Origin: Entophlyctis helioformis
Lineage: Eukaryota; Chytridiomycota; Chytridiomycetes; Chytridiales; Chytriomycetaceae
Direction: 5' to 3'
NCBI GenBank assembly: GCA_025526915.1
Contig: JAHLKH010000175.1
Coordinates: forward strand, 1 to 59,209
Length of the DNA: 59,209 nt
Shown here piece by piece: positions 10,890 through 20,489 of the stretch (positions are counted from its first letter, which is position 1; each line of letters opens with the position of its first letter). Below the pieces are notes generated by a model that worked only from the letters and a program-made list of their open reading frames with translations, had not been told where the DNA came from and ran no database searches. Position numbers and translations under genes: made by a program.

Positions 10890-13321
10890 ATGAATGCATA
10901 TGCACCATCAGCCAGTTGTATTGAAGGGAAATGCCGGAAGAGGCGGCCGTGTGCAATGAGAAGATGGCGGTCGCCGCACGCAGACAGCTGGAAGCGGAGA
11001 GTATCGTCATCGACTGTAAAGTCAATGCGCATGCTGGCACTGCGGGCAATACCGTCCTGGCCAAGCCGACACCCAGCCGCACTGCTGAGCATTTGCATCG
11101 CAAAGTGCGGCGCAGGATGCCCAGACTGTGGTGATCCCGACATCCGTGCCAGATCAGCCATGCTAACGGCCAGACGCGCCGTCGGAAAACAGGGCGAGAT
11201 CGTCGCATGCTGGCAGGAACACGCAAGTTAGTGGAGGATGGTCAGAGATGGCACATGCCATACACCCACATTGGCTGTCAGACACGGGCAGTGATAGAGA
11301 TGGCCCGTATGCCGGCATGGGATCATCACCAGCCAGTCGATAGACGGGCAGCAAGTGTGCAACAAGGCGTCCGGTTTCAGCGAGAAGTGCAGCCTGCACA
11401 GAGATCGAAACTCTGCACATAATATGAACCGTCTTGTCTGGACCGAGCTCGGGCACCGCAGTCGACCAGCACCCAGAACCAGTCGCAGCGCTCGAGTCTC
11501 CAGCCAGATGCACTTGAACGGACGCATTGTACAACGATCTGCATGTCTCGTGCGTCAGAGTCGACCGTTTCAAAAGATCCAAGGAGAGCAAACGTACTTG
11601 GCAGATACGTTGCGGAGATTAAGCCGCACATGCACCCACGTGCGATCGGCGTCGACCGTACAGGAGACGCTGCCGGCAACAATCTGCACATCGAACGGCA
11701 TGACAAACACGCCGTCGGAGTCACCAGGCATCGGTACAGGCTCCTCTGGCCCTGCAATGCGACGATCGGGATCCGTGAGAGCGATGCAGGACAGGCTGGC
11801 AATGTATTGACGGCGTGCCTGGATATCGTGTTGCGCCGACGTGATCTGTGGGTTTCAGCAGAAGCCAGTCAGCGACACTGTCTGGACGGCGCAGCAGAAC
11901 AGTGCACGCACTTGCCTGGCTCAGCAGATCAGACACATCTCTACGGGCGAGTGCCAGTTGCCGCTCGATAGAGCCCATCAGCACACGTTCAGCAGACTTG
12001 GCATCTACCGCCCGCGACGCCTCGGCTGGTATTCCTGCGACCAGATTGCTGCAAACGGTATCCAGTCGTATGATCTCTAGCATTATCGAGTCTGTGCGGT
12101 TTTGGATGAGCGACAATGTCTGGCGAGACTTGTCGATCCAGACAGCGTCAAGGTCGCGGTCAACTGTCGTGTCATTCAATGCGCGTTGTGATTGCTATGT
12201 GAGTACCAGCACGCGACAAACGTTGTGTTAAATGAGCAAACACACCGCGACGTATATGGCCGTTGCAGACCACGACCGACACCGAGTCCGAGACAACAAC
12301 AACGACAGACCCTTGGCAGAGTGTCGAGACCGCGACGCGAGAGTTGCTGGAAACCAGATGCGACAGATCAACAGCCCACGATAGGCGTCCGCTTGTAAAC
12401 ACAGCCAATGTGCGCGACGCTGTCCAGACAGCAACATTGGCGTCTAGCCGGTCAGGCCGCCAGTCCACATTCAGCGCTGCATCTGTCACAAAATCGGGTA
12501 TCGACAGAGAGGCTGCAGGCTGTGGCGGTTCGCCATCCAAGCGCGACTGGAGCGGCATTGACTGATGCTGGATGACAGCCAGTCCACTGCGTTCGTCTGT
12601 TGCCTTGACAAGAAAGTGCAGGCGATCTTGGTACAGATCTGTCCAGCATCCGACGACATCCGATGCATAGTGCGGCAGTCCAAGCGTGTGCGGTGATTGT
12701 GGCAGTCCAGCGACAACCGACAGCAGGCCGCCATTGTCGAGCAGGATGGCAGGACCGTCCAGAAGAGTTGCGGATACGATGTGCGGTGGATGGATAGGCG
12801 AGGATATCAGAGTGACGGCATGATCGGTGCAGCTCGCGGTGCCAGAGTGCGGATACGGGATTGTGACGAGCACGAGCGAGATGCCGCGTCTGATAAGCAG
12901 ACACGGCACGAACCTGCCGATCCCGAGCGTGGAGAGTATGGCGCATCAGACGGCAATACTATACAAGTGCACGGCATGCAGTCCACTCACATGCCAGACG
13001 ATGTGTCGAAGACGGTCTTGCAGCCAGGATCGTCAATGGCGTCGAGTCCGAGCCGGACGCGGCAGCGACGCACTCGAGAGGGACGGCGAACGCCGCGTCT
13101 GGGTTGCTGTTGAGGGCAACCGGCTGCACGGCCTCGAGGGTGTCGCTGGGACATGCGGCGTGGGAGATGCTCCACAGCGACACACGAATGGCTTCTGTGC
13201 CTGCCTGATCAGCCGTTGGCGAAGCGGCAGCCGCAGCGATGTGGCACACGAGCAGCCAGTCGGGCGAGCAGAAGGAGGCGATCTTGCTGTTGCTCGTCGG
13301 GCTGGCGGGTGCCGCTGGCGC

Positions 13322-13368
<47 letters not shown>

Positions 13369-13543
13369 TTGTGGGATCGGCGGCATCCGGACACGTCTGC
13401 TGGTGGTGCGCCGTGTCCAGACGCCTGCGCTTTGCAGCAGCCTTGGACGCCTTGGACGCACTGGACGCACTAGACGAACTGGACGCATCTGTGCGACTGC
13501 GGCTGAGACTGCCTGCCCCTGCGCCATGGGCCGTCTGCACCAT
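10870..13543 (-). CDS. Unidentified multi-exon protein, possible FANCB/FAAP100-like beta-propeller
   Basis: ATG 13543 is chosen because the longer frame upstream opens with TTG. The N-terminus is Ser-rich, with KAAAKRRRLD (possible nuclear signal) and an Ala-Gln run coded by the hexanucleotide repeat. After an intron near 12.9-13.0 kb comes a hydrophobic strand-rich region (PAILLDNGGLLSVVAGL, SRTLAVFTSGRLSWAVDLSH, GSVVVVVSDSVSVVVCNG) reminiscent of propeller blades. Then a helical part (LDAVWIDKSRQTLSLIQN) and C-terminal strand-rich exons near 11.65-11.83, 11.28-11.58 and 10.9-11.16 kb (MRIDFTVDDDTLRFQLSACG). The propeller, helical linker and beta-rich end recall FANCB/FAAP100 of the Fanconi core complex, but that is only an impression. 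The last stop is unresolved; the frame appears to overlap the 3' end of the ABC gene antisense. Confidence 0.5.
13323..13368. repeat. Hexanucleotide tandem repeat in coding sequence
   Basis: About seven copies of GTGCCT (plus strand) code for an Ala-Gln run in the minus-strand gene. Confidence 0.85.
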
Positions 13544-14095
13544 GCCCGCTGTGCTGCGTTGTTGGCCGTGCGTGTGCTCCCGACGCTCAACCGTCGGTCG
13601 CTCTGCCTGCCTGCTGGCCGTGATGCACCTCAAATGAACGAGTTAGCGAAACCGTGAAAAGTGGTGACATTTCGACGAGAGCTCGACGAGAGGAATAGCA
13701 AACGTGGTAGCGGCTGCAGCGGCTGGTGATGCTGTGCTGGCTGCGGGAGAGGTTCGTATGAGGCCATGGCGAGACTGGCTGCTTGCGACAGGTTTGAAGG
13801 GAAAGCACGATCGAGCCGACGCGGTTTGCAGGAACGCGCAGTTGGCGAAGCGAGCGACTTTCCAGCATTCCAGACTGCGCATCTTGCCGTCTTTGCAGCA
13901 ACTGCATCTGCTGGCCAGCTGCAACCAGTGCCACTCACAGATGCAAACACACGAGCAAGCAGGCGAGCGACCGAGATGTAAGCTGTGTGCGATCTGCTGC
14001 TGTGCTGGCACACTCGTCACGCACATCTCACTCACATCCTGCCAGTCTGCATCCCTGCGCCTGCCAGAACAGCCCCCATCCAGCTGTTTGAAGAC
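13544..14095. other. Intergenic region between divergent genes
   Basis: About 550 bp between the minus-strand start at 13543 and the plus-strand start at 14096. Open frames exist on both strands but none has a convincing start or family. It presumably holds both promoters; no specific element is recognised. Confidence 0.4.
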
Positions 14096-15460
14096 ATGGC
14101 TGAAGACACGGTCGCGGCAATGGCCACCGCTGACGGATCCGGCTGCTCATCAGACTCTGGCACCTCTGGCATCCCAAGAGTCCCAGCCAACTTTGCTGCC
14201 ATCAATGAGCTGCGCAGTGAGACGGCCAGACTGCATGTCGTGGCGTATCAGACAGACCACATGCTCCAGCAACACAGGGATCTGGCTGTCCGTCTCAAGA
14301 GCGAGCTTGGTGATGCAAGAGCAGCCATCACACACCTGTACAATGCTGCTCAGGCACGCCATGAGCAGATGGCACGTCTGCATGGCTCACTCAGCCAGTG
14401 GATGGCTGCTGCCCAAGAGTATCACTGCCAAGCAGTCGCGGCACGCTCTGCCAATGCGCAGCTGCTGCAAGACAACCGCGCTCTGCAGGACGATCTGGAC
14501 AACAGCCAGCACACCATCCGTGATCTGCTTGACACGGTGGACCAACTCAAGAAGCAAGTGGCGGCATCCAATGCGCGTTGTGCTGGAAGCCAGGCTGCTG
14601 CCGTGTCCGACATTGCGCGGCACAAGAGAAACACGAGCAGTCTGGATGTGCAGGTCGGACTGCAGTCTGAACAGCCACGCGTGAGTGACAGCCAGATGGC
14701 GCTGCTGGACACGGCCACTTGCCTCCAAGAGACGACCACCAAGACCCACAAGGATGCTGCCATTCGACTCAATGGCCACACAGACGATGCCACGATCAAT
14801 GGTGCCAACGAGTCTGTGATGCGTCGCCTGGATGCCACAAAGCGTGAGGCTCAGATCGCTGGTGCGGCTGCGACGCATGCGATCCTGCAGCATGACGACA
14901 CGCGGATTGCCATTGGAGACACGGCAGACCGTCAGAGCCTTAAAGACAGAGCGTTGTGTGAGCACAGACAGTCGGCCCTGCCTGGCAATGCACGCACTGC
15001 TGCCTCTGCTGCTGCCTCTGCTGCTGCCTGTGCTGGCTGTCACAGCCATGAGACTCATGCCGGCATGCCAATGGCAGATGCATTGGACGGCACAGCCACC
15101 AACACAGCGCCGACCCGCAAAGGCAAGAGAGGGCCGCTGCACAAGGCGAGGAAGATGGTTGCATCATTCAACCATGTGAGTGGCGAGATGGCACCATGCG
15201 TGTGGCTGCGGCTGCGGGATCGGTGCACGAGTGGCATGCTGACGAGTGTGGCGCATTGGCAATCCATCAGACGGTGCGAAGCAAGGTCAAGAGTGCGCAA
15301 GTGCGGCTGGCGCAGCTTGCAACTGCCGCTTGGAGACGCCGTCGCTGACCAAGCAAAGGATCACTTGGAGGAAAGTGAAGGGCGATGGAATGGAGTGGAG
15401 TGGAATGAAGAATGGATTGCACATGGCATCTCGGATGCATCAACGGCCCAATGCAGGTGA
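14096..15460 (+). CDS. Coiled-coil protein of unknown function
   Basis: ATG 14096 opens MAEDTVAAMATADGSG. Residues about 30-180 are heptad-like and rich in Leu, Gln, Arg and Asp (INELRSETARLHVV, LLQDNRALQDDLDNSQHTI, LLDTVDQLKKQV), a clear coiled coil. A Ser/Thr/Ala-rich part follows, then a basic end (TRKGKRGPLHKARKM). A good donor (CAT|GTGAGTGG) lies at about 15176, right after that basic stretch, so the reading beyond it to TGA 15460 may be intron read-through; the real gene might end or splice there. No catalytic motif is seen. The upstream frame down to 13985 lacks a better ATG. The gene is divergent from the propeller-like gene and is followed by ~390 bp with no clear gene. Confidence 0.5.
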   Translation: MAEDTVAAMATADGSGCSSDSGTSGIPRVPANFAAINELRSETARLHVVAYQTDHMLQQHRDLAVRLKSELGDARAAITHLYNAAQARHEQMARLHGSLSQWMAAAQEYHCQAVAARSANAQLLQDNRALQDDLDNSQHTIRDLLDTVDQLKKQVAASNARCAGSQAAAVSDIARHKRNTSSLDVQVGLQSEQPRVSDSQMALLDTATCLQETTTKTHKDAAIRLNGHTDDATINGANESVMRRLDATKREAQIAGAAATHAILQHDDTRIAIGDTADRQSLKDRALCEHRQSALPGNARTAASAAASAAACAGCHSHETHAGMPMADALDGTATNTAPTRKGKRGPLHKARKMVASFNHVSGEMAPCVWLRLRDRCTSGMLTSVAHWQSIRRCEARSRVRKCGWRSLQLPLGDAVADQAKDHLEESEGRWNGVEWNEEWIAHGISDASTAQCR

Positions 15461-15852
15461 TCCACTGCGAGATGTGCACAACACTTGGGCAGAGCATCCA
15501 GCCAATGCCAGCCAGACGCGACACGACGCGATGTTGGCGAGATTGTCCTTACAGGATCAGAGTGCAGAGAGTGCAGCTGGATGGCTGGATGCAAGAGTGG
15601 CGGCTGGCACAAGCAGCAGGCTTGGGATGTGAACGCTAGATGCTGGCTGTTGGCCGCTGGCTGCTGGCTGCTGTTTGACGCTGCTGTCGAGCGCACACAC
15701 CGGAACAATGCAGGAACAGCCGAGCAGGACGGATCAATCCAGGAACAATCCAGGAACAACTGGCGACTTGGATGGCTTGGTTGTTCCGCAGCCACAATCA
15801 TCCTCATGTGGGCTGCAAGTGGACATCCAACCAGTGCTTGCCTTTGAATGGA
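15461..15852. other. Intergenic, no gene recognised
   Basis: G/A-rich satellite-like GGAATGGAGTGGAGTGG precedes this stretch (near 15390). The stretch itself has only short overlapping open frames and direct AGGAACAA-type repeats near 15710-15760. Confidence 0.4.
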
Positions 15853-16215
15853 TCAGAATGCGTTGTTCCAAGTGCTCACACTGCACGCGCCGCCAGCCTC
15901 AGTGTGTGCAGCTGCAAGCCATGCGTCCAAGCCACGCTGCTCATGTGCTGCTCGGATAGCAACGATCTGCTCATCTGTGCACTCAAGCGCAAAGTGCGCA
16001 GTCTTCAGCGTGTTTCCCAGATCCTCGCCGCACAGGATGCAGCATGAACCGTCACCAATCGAGTAGGCTGGGTCGAGCAGGTTGGCAATGATGGCGCGGC
16101 GAGCCGTGTAGATGCCGCCCATAAGAGAACATCTGGAGCCGAGTGCCTTTTGAGCGTCGCGGGTCAAAGACCGGATCGCGACTGATGCTGTCTGTCTTGT
16201 GGCATCTGGAACGCA
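15853..16215 (-). mobile_element. Probable 3' scrap of a non-LTR retrotransposon (zinc-knuckle end of RT ORF)
   Basis: On the minus strand a frame runs through LTRDAQKALGSRCSLMGGIY, a short helical segment, CCILCGEDLGNTLKTAHFALEC, and ends WNNAF-stop at 15853. The Cys-x2-Cys ... His-x4-Cys spacing after a helical segment is the usual ending of LINE-type reverse-transcriptase ORFs. The polymerase motifs upstream (FADD and others) are absent; that strand instead overlaps the 5' part of ankyrin gene A8. It is therefore a truncated remnant, and assignment rests on this one motif. Confidence 0.4.
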
Positions 16216-16430
16216 GTGTGGATGGCGGCCGTGCCGCACTTGCTGGCAGACTTGAGCGTGACTGCCAAGCCGTATGCCATGAGGCGTGGCAGGTCTCGAC
16301 ACTTGCTGCCAAGACCGCTGCACAGCAAGTGAGCGAGCAGACCAGCAAAGCCAAGAGTGCTGCAGATGGACGCGGTCGCGCCGAGTGGATCTTGTCCTCA
16401 CAGCCACAAAGCGAGCAAGCGGCTGTGACG

Positions 16431-18116
16431 ATGCAGCCAACGCATACGACAGACAACGCAGACGCAACGACAGCCAGCGACGAGCATGTGCACCGTCTGC
16501 AGAGCCAGCTGCAGAGCACAGCCGAGCAGCTGGTTGCCCTTGGCCGCACCGACATTGTGCTGGCTGTGGTCGAGCAGGTCGTTGGAGCGAGCGGCAGCCA
16601 AGCCGTCGAGCCAGGGTTGCCAGGACAGCCGCAAGTGCAGCCACCAGCCAAGCGACTCAAGACAGCAGCAGCAGCAACAGCAACGACACCACAGCCATGT
16701 GTGCCTCGCTATGTGGTGCCGCCAGCCACTGGCGACCTTGCATACGGACGCAGCCACTGGGACGGCAAGCCCGCCGAGATCCACGCCATGATCCTCAAGC
16801 ACGCCGGCCCACTCACTCGCTTCCTGTGCGGCTTGTTCGGCGACACGGCCACACTCGACGAAGCGACCAAGCTGCAGCTGTGGATCGAAGCGTTCAAGAT
16901 GGACTGGCAGGGCGATCTGGCGCTGCTGCCATACGTTAAGCTGACGGTCCACAACGGACTCCTGCACGCACACTCTCGGTCCATGTACGATCGTCTCTGC
17001 AAGCGCTTTCCTCAGCACACCGAGACCAATGCCAAGTATGCGAGAGACGACGCAGACAACAACAACTACTACGACTCGTTCATCTACAATCCCTGCGACA
17101 GTGACCGTCTGCTTCTCATCGCCATGCGGCACGGCTGGTTCGATCTGCTCGACTTTTCGTTTCCGATCGCACTCGCTCGCTGTGCCATCCGCTATGGATG
17201 CCTCGATCTGCTCAAGCATCTCGACGACAAGTACAGCACGCTTCAACGCTGGATGGCAAAGCACCATCCGACAAGTGAGCTCTGGCACGGCGCAGTTGAT
17301 CAAGCAGCGCAATACGGGCATCTCGAAGTTGTGCACTACTTGTTTGATGTGGGTATAACGGGATGCACGACAAAGGCAATGGACGGCGCGGCTGCCAACG
17401 GACATCTGCACGTTGTCAAGTGGCTGCACGAGAATCGGACGGAAGGTTGCACGACAAGGGCGATGGATAAGGCGGCCGAAAACGACCACCTTCATGTCGT
17501 CATCTGGCTTCACGAGAACACGACTGCAGGATGCACGACTGCTGCAATGGATTGGGCGGCTGCAAATGGCCATCTGCATGTCGTCAAGTGGCTCCACGAG
17601 AATCGGACGGAAGGATGCACGACTGATGCAATGGACAAGGCGATCAGGAATGGACATATGCATGTCGTCATCTGGCTTCACGAAAATCGGACGGAAGGGT
17701 GCACGGAACAGGCGATGTGCGAAGCTGCGAAATATGGCTACTTTGATATTGTGCAGCGGCTCTACGAAACCCGAAGGAAAGTGTACACGCCTTACGTAGT
17801 GAATGAGGCCATTTACCTAGGACACATGGACATCGTCAAGTACTTGCATTCCAAGGGCATCCGCGCATTACACTGCGCCATTGATTACTCGTCCAAAAAT
17901 GGCAACGCCGAGATGCTGCAGTACCTGATGGATTACGGATACGACTTTGAACCCAAAGCACTCAACAACGCCAAAACAACCGAGATCGCCAGCATTCTCC
18001 TTGGCAGTCTCACGCTTGACAGGGCACAGGCGCTGCTTGTCCGCGCGAAACAAGGAGAAGGCAACAAGGCCACCATCAAGCGACTCGAGTCGACCATCAA
18101 GAAGCTGCAGAAGTAG
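16431..18116 (+). CDS. F-box-like/ankyrin protein A8 (divergent member)
   Basis: The frame is open from 16143, but ATG 16431 is preferred: it gives 561 residues, similar to paralogs, and avoids the retrotransposon scrap on the other strand. The first ~110 residues are Gln/Ala/Thr-rich with a possible nuclear signal (PPAKRLKTAAAA). The F-box-like segment is degenerate (KPAEIHAMILKHAGPLTRFL). The landmark MRHGWFDLLDFSFP matches the A1-A7 genes. Then come several nearly perfect 28-residue ankyrin units (WLHENRTEGCTTRAMDKAAE and variants), a run much more regular than in the other copies, and a tail beginning SLTLDRAQALL. It lacks the conserved 5' flank of A1-A7, so it is an older or independently placed relative. 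Confidence 0.8.
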   Translation: MQPTHTTDNADATTASDEHVHRLQSQLQSTAEQLVALGRTDIVLAVVEQVVGASGSQAVEPGLPGQPQVQPPAKRLKTAAAATATTPQPCVPRYVVPPATGDLAYGRSHWDGKPAEIHAMILKHAGPLTRFLCGLFGDTATLDEATKLQLWIEAFKMDWQGDLALLPYVKLTVHNGLLHAHSRSMYDRLCKRFPQHTETNAKYARDDADNNNYYDSFIYNPCDSDRLLLIAMRHGWFDLLDFSFPIALARCAIRYGCLDLLKHLDDKYSTLQRWMAKHHPTSELWHGAVDQAAQYGHLEVVHYLFDVGITGCTTKAMDGAAANGHLHVVKWLHENRTEGCTTRAMDKAAENDHLHVVIWLHENTTAGCTTAAMDWAAANGHLHVVKWLHENRTEGCTTDAMDKAIRNGHMHVVIWLHENRTEGCTEQAMCEAAKYGYFDIVQRLYETRRKVYTPYVVNEAIYLGHMDIVKYLHSKGIRALHCAIDYSSKNGNAEMLQYLMDYGYDFEPKALNNAKTTEIASILLGSLTLDRAQALLVRAKQGEGNKATIKRLESTIKKLQK

Positions 18117-19742
18117 CGCAAGTGATGATTGTGGTGCTGTGCGGTCGATTGGTGGATGTCCAAGTCTTTCCATTGGAATGAAGGCGTGATGGTCATGTTT
18201 GTGAGAGTGTTGATGGTCAGAGCAGATGTGGCTCGGTTCAAGACGAGTGCCAGCAATCTCAACAAGAGGGACTGTGGATGGATCGCTCGAGCCAGCCAGT
18301 CAGTCAGTCTGGCTGTCCAGTATCTGTATCTTGCTGCACTCGCACACGCTGTCTTGGCATTGTGGCTGGCTGCGTCCCTGTGCATCTGTGAATGCCACAG
18401 CGCATGGCTGACCACAAGGCTCTTGTCAATGCCAGCGTGTTGGGATCTCTGGCACTATGGACATTGGTCGCAAGGCAACGTGCCAGCCATCCAGAGGCAA
18501 GCAAGGCGTGTCAACACTGAAACTGCACAGCGGCTGCAGACGCGGCGGGCGAGACGGGGTTCGTTGCGTGGGATGTCGCTGCGCTGGTTTGTCTTTGATT
18601 CGCAACGTTCATCCAGGCACGTGGGCAGCCGCATCAGACGAACGGATGCAGCGAGCTGTGCTGCAAGAGTGCTGCTGCTGCAAGAGTGCTGCTGCTGCAC
18701 ACGGGATGGTCCACATGGACAGCATGCTCGTGTCCATGCCACACCGTGCAGCGCCGTTCCACACCACGCAGCTTGCACGCAGACCGGCAGCAGCGTCAAG
18801 AACAGCAGTGGTCGCATCGCCAGCAAGGGCACAGACGGCGCTGCTGCCCAGCCGTGCTCGCATGGCCACTCTGCCCGCATGTCACTCGGCCGCTGTGTGC
18901 GACCACAGCCACGGCAGCCGATGCAAGCCGCTCGCCCACAGATCAGCAAGCGGCTCATGGCTCGGCGGTCTCTGTCCGCTGTTCGTCATTTCATGAGCCG
19001 ATGCACGACGACGCTGTGACGATCCAGCACGGCAGCCAGCCAGCCAGCAAGTCGCTGTGAGTGCACTCAATGCAGCACAACAAGCATGCTCAAGTGGACG
19101 AGACGGCCGGCTGCCTCGCATCGTCGACATCACAGATCAACAGACCAAGACCAGCAGACCAAGACAACACCGATGAGCGATCACAGCAGCCACAGACACG
19201 GCCATGATGCCATGCCGTGCACCGACAGACACGGCTGCATCGCTTCTCGTTGCATTCAGCAGCACAAGACACGCAATCAGGCAGGAGTGCTCTATGGACA
19301 GCAGGACACTATGGACAGGATGGCGTCAACCACACACAGCCACACATGGCATCACGGCGTGCCCATCGGACGCGTCGTGTCTGCCATCGTCATCTGCAAT
19401 GGACGCTCGGATCTGGACCACCAATGGCACAACCTCCGCTCCTCGCGCATCATGCCAGCACGCCATCACACACACTCGCACCCCCTCGCTCCGCCAGACC
19501 GCCCACAAACCCCATCCCACAACCGTTTTGGGCTGGACAGTCGCATCCTTTATCGCCTGGCGACGGCATCCAGACATCAAGGTGAGTCGGAGCATAGGAC
19601 ATTGGACATGGACATGGACGCGGATGGGCAGCACAGCAGCATAGCAGCAGAATCCGGAGGGGTTGTGAAGATGGCGGCCTCAGCAGCCTCTATAGAGTAC
19701 TATAGAGTTTCAGGACGGGTGGAGGACTAGTGCCTCTGCTCA

Positions 19743-19814
19743 AACCCCCACAGCCGGACCTGTGGGGGTTGGGGGCCAACCTTCCGAAAGGGAGGTTGGC
19801 TCTTTTGCTTTTGC
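19743..19814 (+). other. Two adjacent perfect hairpins plus T-rich tail, candidate structured RNA or terminator
   Basis: Hairpin 1: AACCCCCACAG (19743-19753) pairs over 11 bp with CTGTGGGGGTT (19760-19770) around a 6-nt loop. Hairpin 2: 19775-19785 pairs with 19790-19800 over 11 bp (one G-U) around a GAAA tetraloop closed by C-G. The hairpins are 4 nt apart and are followed by TCTTTTGCTTTTGC. A perfect CTATAGAG direct repeat lies ~45 bp upstream. Confidence 0.55.
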
Positions 19815-19857
19815 TGGATGCCTTGCTGGATGCCTTGCTGGATGCCTTGCTGGTGTT
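19812..19857. repeat. 12-bp tandem repeat (GGATGCCTTGCT unit)
   Basis: Three to four copies of a 12-bp unit, followed by a GTCTGGTT-type repeat to about 19920. Simple-sequence DNA with no coding support. Confidence 0.8.
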
Positions 19858-20489
19858 GGTGTCATGGATAGCGAGCTGGTGGTTGTCTGGTTGTCTGGCT
19901 GTCTGGTTGTCTGGCAGCCAAGAGAGAGTGCCTCTCAGATGCAGCTGTTGACAGGCGTGGAGTGTGGAGACTGGAATGAAGAGACATGTGCTGTATCTGC
20001 CAGTCTGCCAAGCCGTCTTCATTGTTGAGCGAGCGACAGCCGAGGGCACGCAGCAAGAAGCATGGCAGCTGTGCTTGTGGCAGACACGAGTGCCGTTGTC
20101 ACAGCAACGCGGAGGCTGGCTGCTATGTGCTGGCATGCTGTGATGCAGCCATCATGCGAGACACGCGGTGGCCCAGCGTCTGTGTGCCCGACGGTGCCGC
20201 CCCTAGTGATACTGGTGCTCCTGGTGCTGCAGCCATTGTCGTTGTGTCTGCGTCTCAGACTCTGGATTTCCGAGTGTCAGCGACCGTCCGTCAGCCCAAT
20301 CGTAGCCAGATCTGAAACACGCACGCGAATGTGCTCATCCATCGAAACGTTCCAGCCAGCAGTAGACTGATCCGTGTGGTTCATTCTCGACAAGACGCGT
20401 GGGATGGCGATGCATACTGGTGATGGCTGGTGGTGGTGTTGGCAACGACTACAGGACACAAAGAGAAAGCAAGGCAAGGGACGGTATCA

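Larger units (their letters stand above)
18117..20489. other. Gene-poor region, 2.4 kb
   Basis: Open frames occur on both strands (the longest plus-strand one about 296 codons, 18129-19019), but they are rich in Cys, His, Arg and Ser, lack recognisable domains, and mirror one another across strands. I do not call a gene. The region does hold the tandem hairpins at 19743-19800 and several short tandem repeats. Confidence 0.5.

Noticed and set aside
13643..14013. Minus-strand open frame upstream of the propeller-like gene
   Set aside because: No ATG-led, family-like or spliceable model; it lies in the divergent promoter region.
16143..16430. Longer start for ankyrin gene A8
   Set aside because: The extra part overlaps the antisense retrotransposon-like coding run and has no counterpart in paralogs; ATG 16431 gives a family-like length.
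18129..19019. 296-codon plus-strand open frame in the gene-poor region
   Set aside because: Composition is dominated by Cys, His, Arg and Ser; opposite frames are equally open and no domain or splice-consistent extension is seen.
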